NCBI RefSeq assembly: GCF_005048205.1
Contig: NZ_SUMF01000010.1
Coordinates: forward strand, 45,905 to 109,904
Length of the DNA: 64,000 nt
Direction: 5' to 3'
Source: Chitiniphilus eburneus
Lineage (GTDB): Bacteria > Pseudomonadota > Gammaproteobacteria > Burkholderiales > Chitinibacteraceae
The translations under genes and the position numbers were made by a program. Shown here one piece after another: positions 34,455 through 42,987 of the stretch. Position 1 is the first letter of the stretch, and every line of letters starts with the position of its first letter. A model generated the notes under the pieces. It was not told the DNA's origin. It did no database searches and saw only the letters and a program-made list of their open reading frames with translations.

Positions 34455-35567
34455 ATGACCGGGAAGGGCAAGGCTGGCGTCAAGAGCGACTGGACGCTAT
34501 GGCGCGCGCTGGAGGAATGGCGGGCGAAAAAGCGGGAGCTGGAACCGATGTTCGCCGCCGCGGGCCTGGGGGACGAACAGGAAACGCTGGCCAATCGCGC
34601 CATCGTCGATCTCAAGCGCGCACCGCCGACGCCGCCGCTGGTATCCGGCGATACCCAGCGCGACATCGAAGAAACCAAGCGCTACCGCGAAGCGTACTAC
34701 CGCCATTTCGAGGAAAGCCTGTACAAGGTGGAGGCGTTGCTGCGCCTGCCCTGGGTACCGGAGATGGAGCCCCTGGCCGAAGCGATACGCGGCGAGGTGG
34801 CGCAACTGCGCGAATGGATGACCGAGCACCCCGCCACCCGACCCGATTTCACCCGGCTGGAAGCACTGGTACAGCACTACATCAAGCTCGATCATCCCGA
34901 ACTGCAACTGCCCGAAGGCTTGCTGGACGGCCGCCGCCGCGCCCTGATGGATATCGCCGGCTACCCGTTGCTGGTGCAGCACGCGTTGAAGGACCCCTTC
35001 AACGAGGCCGTGCCGCCCCTGACCAGCGACGCCTTCCGCAACGACTTCGAAACCCGCGCCCAGACCTATCTGCAAACCGACTGGCTGCATTCCAGGGTCG
35101 TCACCCAGTGGTATGCCACGCTGGCGCTGGATGCTGCCGTCGCGCGCAAGAAGCGCGATTCTACCGATCGCGCGCGGCTGGCCAAGTTACTGCGTCGTCG
35201 CTGGCCGACCCTGTCGGTGCTGCTGCCCGGCTTCGAACAGGCGGATCAGTTGTGGTACCTGATGCTCAGCGGGCTGACCTTCCTCGCGCTGTTCGCCGAA
35301 TGGTGGATTCCGGCGGGCTTCCTAGTGATCTGGCTATCGATGTCGATCGGCGCGCATCGCCGCGAAAAAAAGGAAATCGAAGCCCGCCAGGCGTACCTGT
35401 CCACCCAGGTCGGCACCATGAAGCGGGTACGCGACCGCTTCGTCGCCGGCGTGACGCAGCCCGACAAACTGGCCTTCCAGTTGCGGCAGCTCGACGAAGC
35501 CGGCGAATACATCGACGACACCCTGTATCGCCTGCTGGGTCTGCATACCTACGACACCGAAGAGTGA
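34455..35567 (+). CDS. Hypothetical protein with helical N-terminus and membrane hairpin
   Basis: 370 residues from an ATG with GTGGGGGAGAAAC upstream. I do not recognise a family. The first ~260 residues are soluble, helical and rich in Arg/Glu/Trp. Around 270-305 lies a hydrophobic pair, WYLMLSGLTFLALFAEWWI and AGFLVIWLSMSIG, then a basic cytoplasm-like segment HRREKKEIEARQ and an acidic C-terminus. No signal peptide. It may be an inner-membrane protein with both ends in the cytoplasm. Codon use resembles its neighbours. Confidence 0.7.
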   Translation: MTGKGKAGVKSDWTLWRALEEWRAKKRELEPMFAAAGLGDEQETLANRAIVDLKRAPPTPPLVSGDTQRDIEETKRYREAYYRHFEESLYKVEALLRLPWVPEMEPLAEAIRGEVAQLREWMTEHPATRPDFTRLEALVQHYIKLDHPELQLPEGLLDGRRRALMDIAGYPLLVQHALKDPFNEAVPPLTSDAFRNDFETRAQTYLQTDWLHSRVVTQWYATLALDAAVARKKRDSTDRARLAKLLRRRWPTLSVLLPGFEQADQLWYLMLSGLTFLALFAEWWIPAGFLVIWLSMSIGAHRREKKEIEARQAYLSTQVGTMKRVRDRFVAGVTQPDKLAFQLRQLDEAGEYIDDTLYRLLGLHTYDTEE

Positions 35568-35582
35568 TCGTTGGCGCGGCGG

Positions 35583-36356
35583 TCAGATAGGGCTGGGGCG
35601 CGGCATCCCATCGACAAAGCACAGCAGCTCCCCGCTGCGCATCCGCGTCCAGTCCTCGTTGTCGGTCAGCGGGCGCGTCGCGATCACCGCCACCCGGTCG
35701 CGCGGCGTGGTTACGCGGGCGAAATCGATGCTGACGTCGGCATCGGAAAGATGCGCGGTGGAGAACGGCGATTCGCGCACCACGTAGAACAGGTCGGTGC
35801 TGCAATGCGCGAACAGCGCGCGGCCGTCCGAAAGCAGGAAGTTGAACGTACCGGAGCGGGAAAGCGTGCCCGCGTAATCTGCCACCGCGCCATGCAGGTC
35901 CGCCAGCGAAGGCGGCTCGCCGAAATGCCGGCTCAACTGATTGAGCAGAGCGCAGAACGCATGCTCGCTGTCGGTGCTGCCCACCGGCGTAAAGCGGCCA
36001 TCGTCCAGCGAAGGCCGCTCCGCCAGGTTGCCGTTGTGGGCGAACAGCCAGTAGCGTCCCCACAGCTCACGCTGGAACGGATGGGTATTGGCCAGCGATA
36101 CCGCCCCCTGCGTGGCCTTGCGGATATGCGCGATGACATTGCGGCTCTGGATCGGGTAGTTCTTCACCAGGTCCGCCACCGGCGAAATGCTCGAAGGCAG
36201 GTAATCGAGGAATACCCGGCAGCCGCCGTCCTCGAAGAACGCGATGCCCCAGCCGTCCGCATGCTCATCCGTCTCGCCACCGCGACGGCGAAAGCCCTCG
36301 AACGAGAACACGATGTCGGTGGGAACATTGCAGTTCATGCCCAGCAACTGGCACAT
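35583..36356 (-). CDS. Class II glutamine amidotransferase (YafJ-like)
   Basis: 257 residues. N-terminal nucleophile Cys2 in MCQLLGMNCN, with GGETDEHADGWGIAFFEDGG, AHIRKATQG and FAHNGNL for glutamine binding: an Ntn-type glutaminase domain without a synthetase domain. Family members such as YafJ have no firmly assigned acceptor. Cys2 must be exposed, which fixes the start at 36356; further upstream codons would be incompatible. Convergent with the preceding hypothetical gene. Confidence 0.9.
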   Translation of the reverse strand: MCQLLGMNCNVPTDIVFSFEGFRRRGGETDEHADGWGIAFFEDGGCRVFLDYLPSSISPVADLVKNYPIQSRNVIAHIRKATQGAVSLANTHPFQRELWGRYWLFAHNGNLAERPSLDDGRFTPVGSTDSEHAFCALLNQLSRHFGEPPSLADLHGAVADYAGTLSRSGTFNFLLSDGRALFAHCSTDLFYVVRESPFSTAHLSDADVSIDFARVTTPRDRVAVIATRPLTDNEDWTRMRSGELLCFVDGMPRPSPI

Positions 36357-36415
36357 CGCGGAAGGCCTCCAGTGGGGTGATGATGCGAATGCATCGTGTT
36401 GACACCTTACAACAA

Positions 36416-36442
36416 AAACGCCCGGTGGCGACCGGGCGTTTC
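36416..36442 (-). terminator. intrinsic terminator of fabI
   Basis: AACGCCCGG / CCGGGCGTT stem; on the minus strand it is followed by TTTTTG. Confidence 0.87.
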
Positions 36443-36459
36443 GTCGGGAGACAGAAGAA

Positions 36460-37245
36460 TCAGCCTTCCAGCGCCCCCGCGCCGATGTTGTAGCCTGCAT
36501 CCACGTGCACCACGTTGCCGGTCATGCCGGACGACAGCGGCGACAGCAGGAACGCGGCCACGTTGCCGACTTCCTCCTGGCTCACGTTGCGCTTGAGCGG
36601 CGTGGCATCGGCGGCGGCCTTCAGCAACTTGCCGAAGTTGGCGATACCGGCGGCGGCCAGCGTCTTGATCGGGCCGGCGGAAACGCCGAACACCCGGATA
36701 CCCTTGTCCGGACCCAGCGCGGCGGCCATGTAACGCACATTGGCCTCCAGGCTGGCCTTGGCCAGGCCCATCACGTTGTAGTTCGGGATCGCGCGTTCCG
36801 CGCCCAGGTAAGACAACGTGACCAGCGCCGCGCCATCGTTCAGCATCGGGCGCGCGGCCTTGGCCAGCGCGGCAAAGCTGTAGGAACTGATATCGTGCGC
36901 GATATGGAATGCCTCACGCGTCACGGTATCCAGGTAATCGCCCTTGAGCGCTTCGCGCGGCGCGAACGCCACCGAATGCACCAGACCATCCAGGCTGTCC
37001 CAATGCTGCTTGAGCGATACGAACAGCGCATCGATTTGCGCATCGCTGGATACATCGCAGGGCAGGACCAGGGTGGAGTCGAAGTCGGCGGCCAGCTTGG
37101 CGACGCGATCCTTCGTATCCTCGTTCACATAGGTGAAGGCCAGCTCCGCGCCCTCGCGCCGACAGGCCGTGGCGATGCCATAGGCGATGGAGCGGTCGGA
37201 CAACAGTCCACAAATCAGGATCTTCTTGCCGGCTAGAAAGCCCAT
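36460..37245 (-). CDS. fabI: Enoyl-[acyl-carrier-protein] reductase (NADH)
   Basis: 261 residues. SDR fold, but with the FabI-type [13 protein letters not shown] nucleotide site. Catalytic tyrosine and lysine in the YNVMGLAK motif (Tyr-x6-Lys), after [11 protein letters not shown]. It performs the last reduction in each round of fatty-acid elongation and is the triclosan target in many bacteria. Transcribed alone; a terminator follows. Confidence 0.97.
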   Translation of the reverse strand: MGFLAGKKILICGLLSDRSIAYGIATACRREGAELAFTYVNEDTKDRVAKLAADFDSTLVLPCDVSSDAQIDALFVSLKQHWDSLDGLVHSVAFAPREALKGDYLDTVTREAFHIAHDISSYSFAALAKAARPMLNDGAALVTLSYLGAERAIPNYNVMGLAKASLEANVRYMAAALGPDKGIRVFGVSAGPIKTLAAAGIANFGKLLKAAADATPLKRNVSQEEVGNVAAFLLSPLSSGMTGNVVHVDAGYNIGAGALEG

Positions 37246-37297
37246 GTTTCATCCTTGCTGATCGAACAATCGCGCGATTATAACGAACCGCGCGACA

Positions 37298-37324
37298 AAA
37301 TCCCGGCCTATTGCCGGGATTTTC
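37298..37324. terminator. bidirectional intrinsic terminator between fabI and ygfZ
   Basis: AATCCCGG-CCTATTG-CCGGGATT stem with A and T runs at the two ends. It ends the minus-strand ygfZ transcript. Confidence 0.8.
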
Positions 37325-37352
37325 ATTTCATGTGGGGCGCAGCCCGCATCGA

Positions 37353-38387
37353 TCACGTCGTCGCGGCGTCCAGCGAATAGGGCAAGGGCAGCAGCGTCAG
37401 CGCCGGCCCGTCGGGGCTTTCCAGGTGCAGGCCATGCTCGAGCGAACTGGTCTGCGCCACCACCAGCGCCTCGTAACCGCCACCGGGAGCGGGGGCGGCC
37501 TGCACGACCTTGCCCGAGGCCTGACCATTCATTTCCGGGCTGTAGACCTCCTGGCCGGCGCTCGGCGCAACCGCCGCCTCCACCCGCAGCGCGCGCCGCT
37601 TGAGCTTGCCCAGGTACTGGGTGCGCGCGACGATTTCCTGGCCCGGGTAGCAACCCTTGGTAAAGCTCACCGCGCCGATCAGCTCCATATTGGCCATTTG
37701 CGGCACGAAATCCTCCTGGGTGGCGCTGGTCACCCAGGCGATGCCGGCGCGGATGTCCGTCAGGCGCCACACCGGCTCCCCGACCGGGCGGGCACCGGCG
37801 TCCACCAGCTTCTGCCACAGCGCACCGGCCGCGGCGGGCGTGGCCAGGATTTCGAAGCGCGCATCCGGCAGGCGGATCACCTTCAGCGCTTCGCCCACCA
37901 GTACCGCCAGATCGTCGGCGGGCACGCTGCCCACCACGCGCTCGATCAACCTCGGCGCCTCGGGCCCCGCCACGCCCAGCCGCAGCCATTCGCCGCTGGC
38001 GTCGCTGGCGCGCGTCTTGCTGCGCAGCACATACATGGACAGGCGCTTCTGGATGGCGGGCAACAACTCCGCAGCCAGTTGCAGCAGGTAATCGTCGCCG
38101 TCGCGCAGCACCAGAAAGCTGGCGAGCATCCGCCCCTTGGGCGTGGAATAGCTCGAATACTGCGCCTGGGTCACCGCCAGCGCGCGCACGTCGCTGGAAA
38201 GCTGGCCATTCAGAAAGAGCGTGCTGTCCTCACCGGCAAAGCGGATCACGCCGAACTGGGTCAGCGGCGATACCACGGCGCCTTGTTGCAGGGCGGCCAG
38301 TTCGGCCGGCGCGTCGCCGAAATCGAGCACGCGGCCGGCATCGTCGAAACGCGCGCCGGCATCGGTCAGGGTGGTGGTCAGGGGCAT
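37353..38387 (-). CDS. ygfZ: Folate-binding YgfZ protein
   Basis: 344 residues. YgfZ/GcvT-like fold with the signature FTKGCYPGQEIVARTQYLGKLKRR, including the conserved cysteine. YgfZ uses tetrahydrofolate to help repair or maintain certain iron-sulfur enzymes, such as MiaB. Start ATG 38387 (MPLTTTLTDAG) gives the usual N-terminus; a longer frame overlaps a terminator. Cytoplasmic. Confidence 0.93.
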   Translation of the reverse strand: MPLTTTLTDAGARFDDAGRVLDFGDAPAELAALQQGAVVSPLTQFGVIRFAGEDSTLFLNGQLSSDVRALAVTQAQYSSYSTPKGRMLASFLVLRDGDDYLLQLAAELLPAIQKRLSMYVLRSKTRASDASGEWLRLGVAGPEAPRLIERVVGSVPADDLAVLVGEALKVIRLPDARFEILATPAAAGALWQKLVDAGARPVGEPVWRLTDIRAGIAWVTSATQEDFVPQMANMELIGAVSFTKGCYPGQEIVARTQYLGKLKRRALRVEAAVAPSAGQEVYSPEMNGQASGKVVQAAPAPGGGYEALVVAQTSSLEHGLHLESPDGPALTLLPLPYSLDAATT

Positions 38388-38443
38388 GCTGGGCTCCGGG
38401 GAAAATCGCAGAGCGATATAGATGACGTTGAATGGCCAAAAAT

Positions 38444-38469
38444 GCAATGCCCCGCGTGAGCGGGGCATG
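38444..38469 (-). terminator. hairpin terminator of the AsmA-like gene
   Basis: ATGCCCCGC-GTGA-GCGGGGCAT stem, between the ygfZ start and the AsmA-like gene end; TTGCATTTTT follows on the minus strand. Confidence 0.75.
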
Positions 38470-38513
38470 CTCGATTGCCCAGGCAACGGCGTTGCCGTGG
38501 GCGATCGGAGGGC

Positions 38514-39776
38514 TTATTGCTCGGCAGGCGTGGGCGTCGGGGTGGTTTCCTCCTGGCGCGGGCGATAGGCCGCGCCGGTGCGGAACTCCGGCGTGGAGAG
38601 CTGGCCGGCCACGCGAATCTGATTGCTCACCGAAATCGGCCCGCTGGACAGGCGCGCCTGCACGGCGCCATCCAGCTTGGCGCCCTCGCGGACCGTGAGA
38701 TAGCCGGTGGCGGAGAACTTGCCGCCGTCGATCTTCACCCCGGAGAACTGCACCAGCTTGTCGCGGATCGCCACCTTGGCCGATGCCGCGTCGAAACGGG
38801 TCTGCCCGCCCCGCGAGTAGGTCACCGGCGTGGACGATTTCAACGGCGTCACCAGATCGAAATTGTGCAGCAGGCCATCGCGTACCAGCACCGTGGCATC
38901 CACCCCCGGATGATCGAACAGATCGTGGTAATCGGTGCCCTGGAACACGAAGCGCGCCTCCGATTCCAGGCGTCCGGTGGCGTAGGTATTGTTATTGAAC
39001 ACCTTGGTGAACGGCTCGGCCTGGATGCCGCTGCCGCGCACGTCGCCGCTCAGTTGCCAGCCTTGCTGCCACGCCAGCTTGGCGCTGCCGGTGACCACGC
39101 CGCCGTACAGATCGCCACGAAGCTCGGCGATGTCGATGCCCTGCTCGCTGGCCGTACCCTTCAGGCGCAGGAAATCGAACTTGGCGGGATAGCCCAGTGG
39201 CAGGGTCCAGCCGGTGGCGCTGAGTTGCACCGCGAACTGACCGGGCGCGCTCGGCTGCACCTGCAATTCCAGTTGGCCACTGCTATCGGTGATGAAGAGC
39301 TCGGTGAGTTCGCCGGCCGAACCGAAACGCAGCTCACCGTTGACCGGCCCGATTTCCTCCTTGCCGCGCACCAGACTGCATCGTTCCAGCACCAGCCCGG
39401 CCAGGCGCGGGGTGCCGGGTTCCGGCTTGAGGCGTTCTTGCAGATGGCTGGCGAACTCCGGGCTGAAACGGCCCCCCTCGATGCGCAGGCCTTGCAGCGA
39501 CTCGCCCCAGGCCATGACGTTCTTGAAGGTGGCGGGCACATGCAGCCGCTCGATGCTGGCGCCTTCCTTGGCCAGCGTCACGTTCTCCAGCACCAGTGCC
39601 GGCGCCGGGTAGTACTCGATGCGCACATTCTGCACATCGAATTGACCATGAGTGATGCGTTTGCCCAGATCGAGCACCGGTTGTGCAAAGAGATTGACCG
39701 GCACCAGAAACGGCAGCGCCAGCGCCAGCAAAATCAAAATCAGTAATAAAAACAGGACGATCTTCAACTTACCCAT
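38514..39776 (-). CDS. AsmA-like / DUF3971-type envelope protein
   Basis: 420 residues. One N-terminal membrane helix (IVLFLLLILILLALALPFLV) followed by a long beta-rich periplasmic region. The blocks RITHGQFDVQNVRIEYYPAPALVLENVTLAKEG and SGDVRGSGIQAEPF are typical of AsmA/YhdP-type proteins, which form periplasm-spanning bridges for phospholipid traffic. It is shorter than YhdP and nearer to AsmA domain proteins. The tail ends TTPTPTPAEQ, a PT-type tail similar to other exported proteins in this window. The gene appears monocistronic. Confidence 0.8.
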   Translation of the reverse strand: MGKLKIVLFLLLILILLALALPFLVPVNLFAQPVLDLGKRITHGQFDVQNVRIEYYPAPALVLENVTLAKEGASIERLHVPATFKNVMAWGESLQGLRIEGGRFSPEFASHLQERLKPEPGTPRLAGLVLERCSLVRGKEEIGPVNGELRFGSAGELTELFITDSSGQLELQVQPSAPGQFAVQLSATGWTLPLGYPAKFDFLRLKGTASEQGIDIAELRGDLYGGVVTGSAKLAWQQGWQLSGDVRGSGIQAEPFTKVFNNNTYATGRLESEARFVFQGTDYHDLFDHPGVDATVLVRDGLLHNFDLVTPLKSSTPVTYSRGGQTRFDAASAKVAIRDKLVQFSGVKIDGGKFSATGYLTVREGAKLDGAVQARLSSGPISVSNQIRVAGQLSTPEFRTGAAYRPRQEETTPTPTPAEQ

Positions 39777-39810
39777 GCGTTCCTCCGCAATTTATCGTTT
39801 TTTCTTCAGG

Positions 39811-39846
39811 GATCGTGTTGACACGATCCTGAGGGGCAACTATTAT
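39811..39846 (+). promoter_or_regulatory. tRNA-Asn promoter within a palindrome
   Basis: TTGACA (39818-39823), 17-base spacer, TATTAT (39841-39846). The -35 box lies in the perfect palindrome GATCGTGT-TG-ACACGATC (39811-39828). Confidence 0.83.
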
Positions 39847-39861
39847 ACGCACCTCATCGCT

Positions 39862-39937
39862 TCCCCGATAGCTCAGTCGGTAGAGCAACGGACTGTTAAT
39901 CCGTGTGTCCCTGGTTCGAGCCCAGGTCGGGGAGCCA
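39862..39937 (+). tRNA. tRNA-Asn (GTT)
   Basis: 76-base cloverleaf with encoded CCA. Acceptor stem TCCCCGA (39862-39868) pairs with TCGGGGA; D arm AGCTCAGTCGGTAGAGC; anticodon loop CTGTTAA with GTT at 39895-39897; T arm GGTTCGAGCCC. A promoter lies 15 bases upstream and a terminator follows. Confidence 0.98.
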
Positions 39938-39948
39938 AGCATCAGAGA

Positions 39949-39978
39949 AAGCCGCCATCGCAAGATGGCGGCTTTTCT
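39949..39978 (+). terminator. intrinsic terminator after tRNA-Asn
   Basis: AAGCCGCCATC-GCAA-GATGGCGGCTT stem followed by TTCTTTT. Confidence 0.9.
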
Positions 39979-40076
39979 TTTGCCGGTAGCGTAGGGGCGA
40001 GTCCGCAAACTGACAAGCCCGCCTGGCTGCGGCGGGTGGCGTTGACGGCCACCTCAGCGCGCGGCGACCTCCCCGC

Positions 40077-40139
40077 TCACCACAGCGGCGACGCCACCAA
40101 CAGCAGCAGCAACCCCACCCAAAGCGCGATCCAGTTCAT
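40077..40139 (-). CDS. Possible 20-residue hydrophobic small protein
   Basis: An ATG with a near-perfect ribosome site (CGGAGGTATTC) opens a 20-codon frame ending in TGA. The peptide begins MNWIALW, has a run of five leucines and ends SPLW, so it would be a single membrane-spanning helix. It lies 90 bases after rsmJ on the same strand and 140 bases from the oppositely oriented tRNA. No homology can be judged at this length. Too short for standard gene finding; the strong ribosome site is the main support. Confidence 0.4.
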   Translation of the reverse strand: MNWIALWVGLLLLLVASPLW

Positions 40140-40230
40140 GAATACCTCCGATACCGCCGATTGCGGTACGGACGTGCGTGTTCAACCGGCAATAAAACGG
40201 GGGAAGGGCGATGTGGGCAATGGATGCGGT

Positions 40231-40974
40231 TTACGCGCTGACGGCCACGGGCAGATAGACATCGAACCGCGTGCTGTCGCCTTCATAGGCGAAAGCGGGC
40301 TTTTCGCCCGCCAGCCATGGCGCGTGACGCGGACGCTTGACCACCACGCGCCGCGTCGCCAGGCGGCGGGCCGGGGCGAGCAGCGCGTCGGCATCCGCGT
40401 CGCCGCCGATCAGCGTCTGGAATGCCGCCATGTCCTTCTTCGACTTGGCACGCTTGCCCGGCTCCGGGAACATCGGGTCCAGGTAGACCACGTCCCAGTG
40501 TTCCGCCGTCTGCTGCAACCAGTGCAGGGCATCGGCATGGACCAATTGCATGCGCGCGGCGATGGCGGCGGTCTCGGGCGCGGCCAGTGCGCGGGCGAGG
40601 CCATCGGCCACCAGCGCACAGGCCACCGGCGAGCGCTCCAGCAGCGTCAGCGCGCAACCCAGGCTGGCCAGCACGAAGCCATCGCGGGCCAGCCCCGCCG
40701 TCGCGTCGAGTACGGAAGGCTGGTAGTCGGGCTTCAGCCCCACCGCGCGCGCCACCGGCTGGCCGCGCCCACCGCCAAACTTGCGACGATGCCCTTGCGC
40801 GCCACCGACGAAATCCACCACCACGCGACCGCGTTCGCCCACCTCGGCCAGCGCCAGCGCGCCATCCTCCACCGTCAGATAGTGGCCTGCGGCGGGTATT
40901 GCTTGCAGCAGCGGCAGGCCAAAGCGCCCGGCCAGCGCCGCGTCACCGTCACGCGCGGGCAGCAAGCCGGTCAC
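40231..40974 (-). CDS. rsmJ: 16S rRNA (guanine1516-N2)-methyltransferase
   Basis: 247 residues from a GTG that overlaps the mtfA stop (GTGA). The RsmJ family is identified by VDFVGGAQGHRRKFGGGRGQPVARAVG, DATAGLARDGFVLASLGC for SAM binding, and the catalytic VVYLDPMFPEPGKRAKSKKDM segment. It methylates G1516 of 16S rRNA. The coupling to mtfA is unusual but both are small housekeeping genes. Confidence 0.93.
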   Translation of the reverse strand: MTGLLPARDGDAALAGRFGLPLLQAIPAAGHYLTVEDGALALAEVGERGRVVVDFVGGAQGHRRKFGGGRGQPVARAVGLKPDYQPSVLDATAGLARDGFVLASLGCALTLLERSPVACALVADGLARALAAPETAAIAARMQLVHADALHWLQQTAEHWDVVYLDPMFPEPGKRAKSKKDMAAFQTLIGGDADADALLAPARRLATRRVVVKRPRHAPWLAGEKPAFAYEGDSTRFDVYLPVAVSA

Positions 40975-41822
40975 GCGTCGAAGCCCAGCGGGGCGGGAGT
41001 CGGCCACACCGGGCCGAAATCCACCGGCTCGTAGGCGGGGCGATAGCGCACGCGCGGCAACCGCGCCAACGGGTCCTGCTTATAGAACTGTTTCAATTGC
41101 TCGTACACGGCGGGATAGTGATCGGCAACGGCGTGCGGCGTTTCGAAAAAATACTCGGACAGCACGGCGAAGCACTCGGCCGGCGTTTCGGCGGCATACA
41201 GATCGATGGGGCTGTACTGGCCACTGTTCGCCAGGCGGTTCAGATGATCGAAGGCATCGGAGAATGCCCGTTTCCAGGCGGAGGCGTCCATGCCCTTGTG
41301 CAACGGTGGGCGGCCATTGGCGTGGCCGGCGGAATCGCGCATGTCCAGCTTGTGCGCCAGTTCGTGGATCACCACATTCCAGCCGTCCAGCCAGGCCGAT
41401 TCCGACACATCCAGCCACGACAGCAGGATCGGCCCTTCCGGCCGCGCCTGCCCGGCCAGGATCTGCTCGCCCTCGTGCACCACGCCGATCGGATCGGTAT
41501 AGCGATCACGGCTGACGAACTGGGCCGGATACAACACCACCTCATGCCAGTCGTCGTAGGCGTCGAAGCCCAGGTTCAGGATCGGCAATGCCGCCTGCGC
41601 GGCCAGGATCACCTTGGCCTGATCGTCGATTTCCAGCCCTTGCAGCGGCGTGATGGTCTTTTCATGCAGAAACCACGCAGCCTGCTCGCGCAGGCGCTTG
41701 CGCTCATCGTCGTTCAGACCGATGAACAACGGCAACCGCTCGGCCTCGCGCCACAGCGCATCGGGAATGGGATTCGCGGCAAGGTGCTTATCGCGCCGAC
41801 GCGCGCGCAGGAATCCGAACAT
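40971..41822 (-). CDS. mtfA: M90-family zinc peptidase (MtfA-like)
   Basis: 283 residues. Zinc site HELAHKLD plus downstream glutamate region (AAETPAECFAVLSEYFFETP), the MtfA/M90 pattern. In E. coli MtfA is a peptidase that titrates the Mlc repressor and so links to glucose uptake; such a role here is unproven. ATG at 41822 (MFGFLRARRR) has GGAGGATGGCC in front; the ATG two codons earlier sits against the ribosome site. Confidence 0.91.
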   Translation of the reverse strand: MFGFLRARRRDKHLAANPIPDALWREAERLPLFIGLNDDERKRLREQAAWFLHEKTITPLQGLEIDDQAKVILAAQAALPILNLGFDAYDDWHEVVLYPAQFVSRDRYTDPIGVVHEGEQILAGQARPEGPILLSWLDVSESAWLDGWNVVIHELAHKLDMRDSAGHANGRPPLHKGMDASAWKRAFSDAFDHLNRLANSGQYSPIDLYAAETPAECFAVLSEYFFETPHAVADHYPAVYEQLKQFYKQDPLARLPRVRYRPAYEPVDFGPVWPTPAPLGFDA

Positions 41823-42067
41823 GGCCATCCTCCGGGACAGCCCGGGCGGGCCATCATCTTGTTGTTCCGAGGATATGGGCGCAAAGAAAGCTTATTCAAG
41901 AAGGGGGGCGGAAGGCAGGTGCACATCGCGCGCAAGGCCACTGGCTACGCCATGGATGGTCGCACTGCACGCGGCAAGGGTTACGCCATGAGTCTGCGCT
42001 CTGGCAGGTAAGGGGTGTTTCTCACCAACCTGCTAAACGCCTGATTGGGTGTGGTTGGCGCATGGAG

Positions 42068-42093
42068 TATAAATGTAGTATCGTACCTACATT
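42068..42093 (+). promoter_or_regulatory. toxin-antitoxin promoter and operator
   Basis: TATAAA (42068-42073) forms a -10-like box. AATGTAG (42072-42078) and CTACATT (42087-42093) are inverted arms across the expected start of transcription, fitting autoregulation by the antitoxin. Confidence 0.6.
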
Positions 42094-42114
42094 CATTGGT
42101 GCGGGAGGTGTGCT

Positions 42115-42369
42115 GTGACCATCACAACGCTATCCAGTCGGGAGCTGAACCAGGACGTGACCCGAGCAAAGAAGGCGACCAAGAGCGGCCCCGTGTTCAT
42201 CACGGATCGCGGCAAGCCTGCGCACGTGCTGTTGAGCTTTGAGGACTATCAACGGTTGACGAAGCAGCGGCGCAACATTGCTGACGCGCTGGCGATGCCG
42301 GGTGTTGCGGACATCGAGTTTGAGCCGCCGAGCGTGACCATTGGAGCCCGGCCGGCTGATCTCTCATGA
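42115..42369 (+). CDS. Phd/YefM-type antitoxin
   Basis: 84 residues from a GTG with GGGAGGTGTGCT upstream. The N-terminal DNA-binding part (TLSSRELNQDVTRAKKATKSGPVFITDRGKPAHVLLSFEDYQRL) is the Phd/YefM fold. The C-terminus (ADIEFEPPSV) is the probable toxin-binding tail. Its TGA overlaps the toxin ATG (ATGA). Lower GC than neighbours and a bordering partial repeat suggest acquisition. Confidence 0.92.
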   Translation: MTITTLSSRELNQDVTRAKKATKSGPVFITDRGKPAHVLLSFEDYQRLTKQRRNIADALAMPGVADIEFEPPSVTIGARPADLS

Positions 42370-42794
42370 TGTATGTGCTCGATACCAACGTGCTGTCCGA
42401 GCTGCGCAAGGTACGGCTTGGCAAGGCCGATGGGAATGTGACGGCATGGACGGAAAGCGTCGATGCCGCCGACCTCTTTGTATCGGCCATCACCATCATG
42501 GAGTTGGAGCTCGGCGTTCTGTCGATTGAACGCAAGGACGCTGCCCAGGGGGCCATGCTGCGCGCGTGGCTGGAGCAGCACGTACTACCCGAGTTCTCCG
42601 GGCGCACGTTGCCTATCGATACCGCTGTGGCGCAGCGCTGTGCTCGGCTGCATGTACCTGACAAGCGCGGTGAGCGCGACGCGCTCATTGCAGCGACTGC
42701 ACTGGTACACGGCATGGAGGTGGTCACGCGCAATGTGGCCGATTTCAAGCCCACGGGAGTGACCATCGTCAATCCGTGGGAGCCATTGCCATGA
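42366..42794 (+). CDS. PIN-domain toxin (VapC/FitB type)
   Basis: 142 residues. Four PIN-domain acidic positions are visible: LDTNVLSEL (Asp), ITIMELELG (Glu), ERDALIAATA (Asp) and TRNVADF (Asp). PIN toxins are Mg-dependent ribonucleases, often cutting tRNA. The C-terminal FKPTGVTIVNPW is typical for the FitB-like subgroup. Coupled to a Phd-type antitoxin. An ATG one codon later is possible as start. Confidence 0.93.
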   Translation: MMYVLDTNVLSELRKVRLGKADGNVTAWTESVDAADLFVSAITIMELELGVLSIERKDAAQGAMLRAWLEQHVLPEFSGRTLPIDTAVAQRCARLHVPDKRGERDALIAATALVHGMEVVTRNVADFKPTGVTIVNPWEPLP

Positions 42795-42837
42795 CCTCCT
42801 GCGGGTTCAAGACTGCTCCGGAGGGCGGTCCTCCAAC

Positions 42838-42920
42838 GGTGCAGCGCTTCCTTCGCTCGGCACGCCTTGCCCTGCATCCGGCCTTCTTCCTTCGCACCCA
42901 CGTTTGAATGTCGATTCGCC
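42838..42920. repeat. Family A element, truncated copy (A4)
   Basis: The right end GTTTGAATGTCGATTCGCC with flank CTAA (42921-42924) and about 80 bases of interior match copy A3 in reverse. The other terminal repeat is missing; homology fades near 42838 just after the VapC-type toxin gene. Confidence 0.75.
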
Positions 42921-42987
42921 CTAAGCATGGCATGTTGGCGACGAACTCCGTGTTCTCCGTGCGCTCTGTGTCTACAGACGTTGTTCT

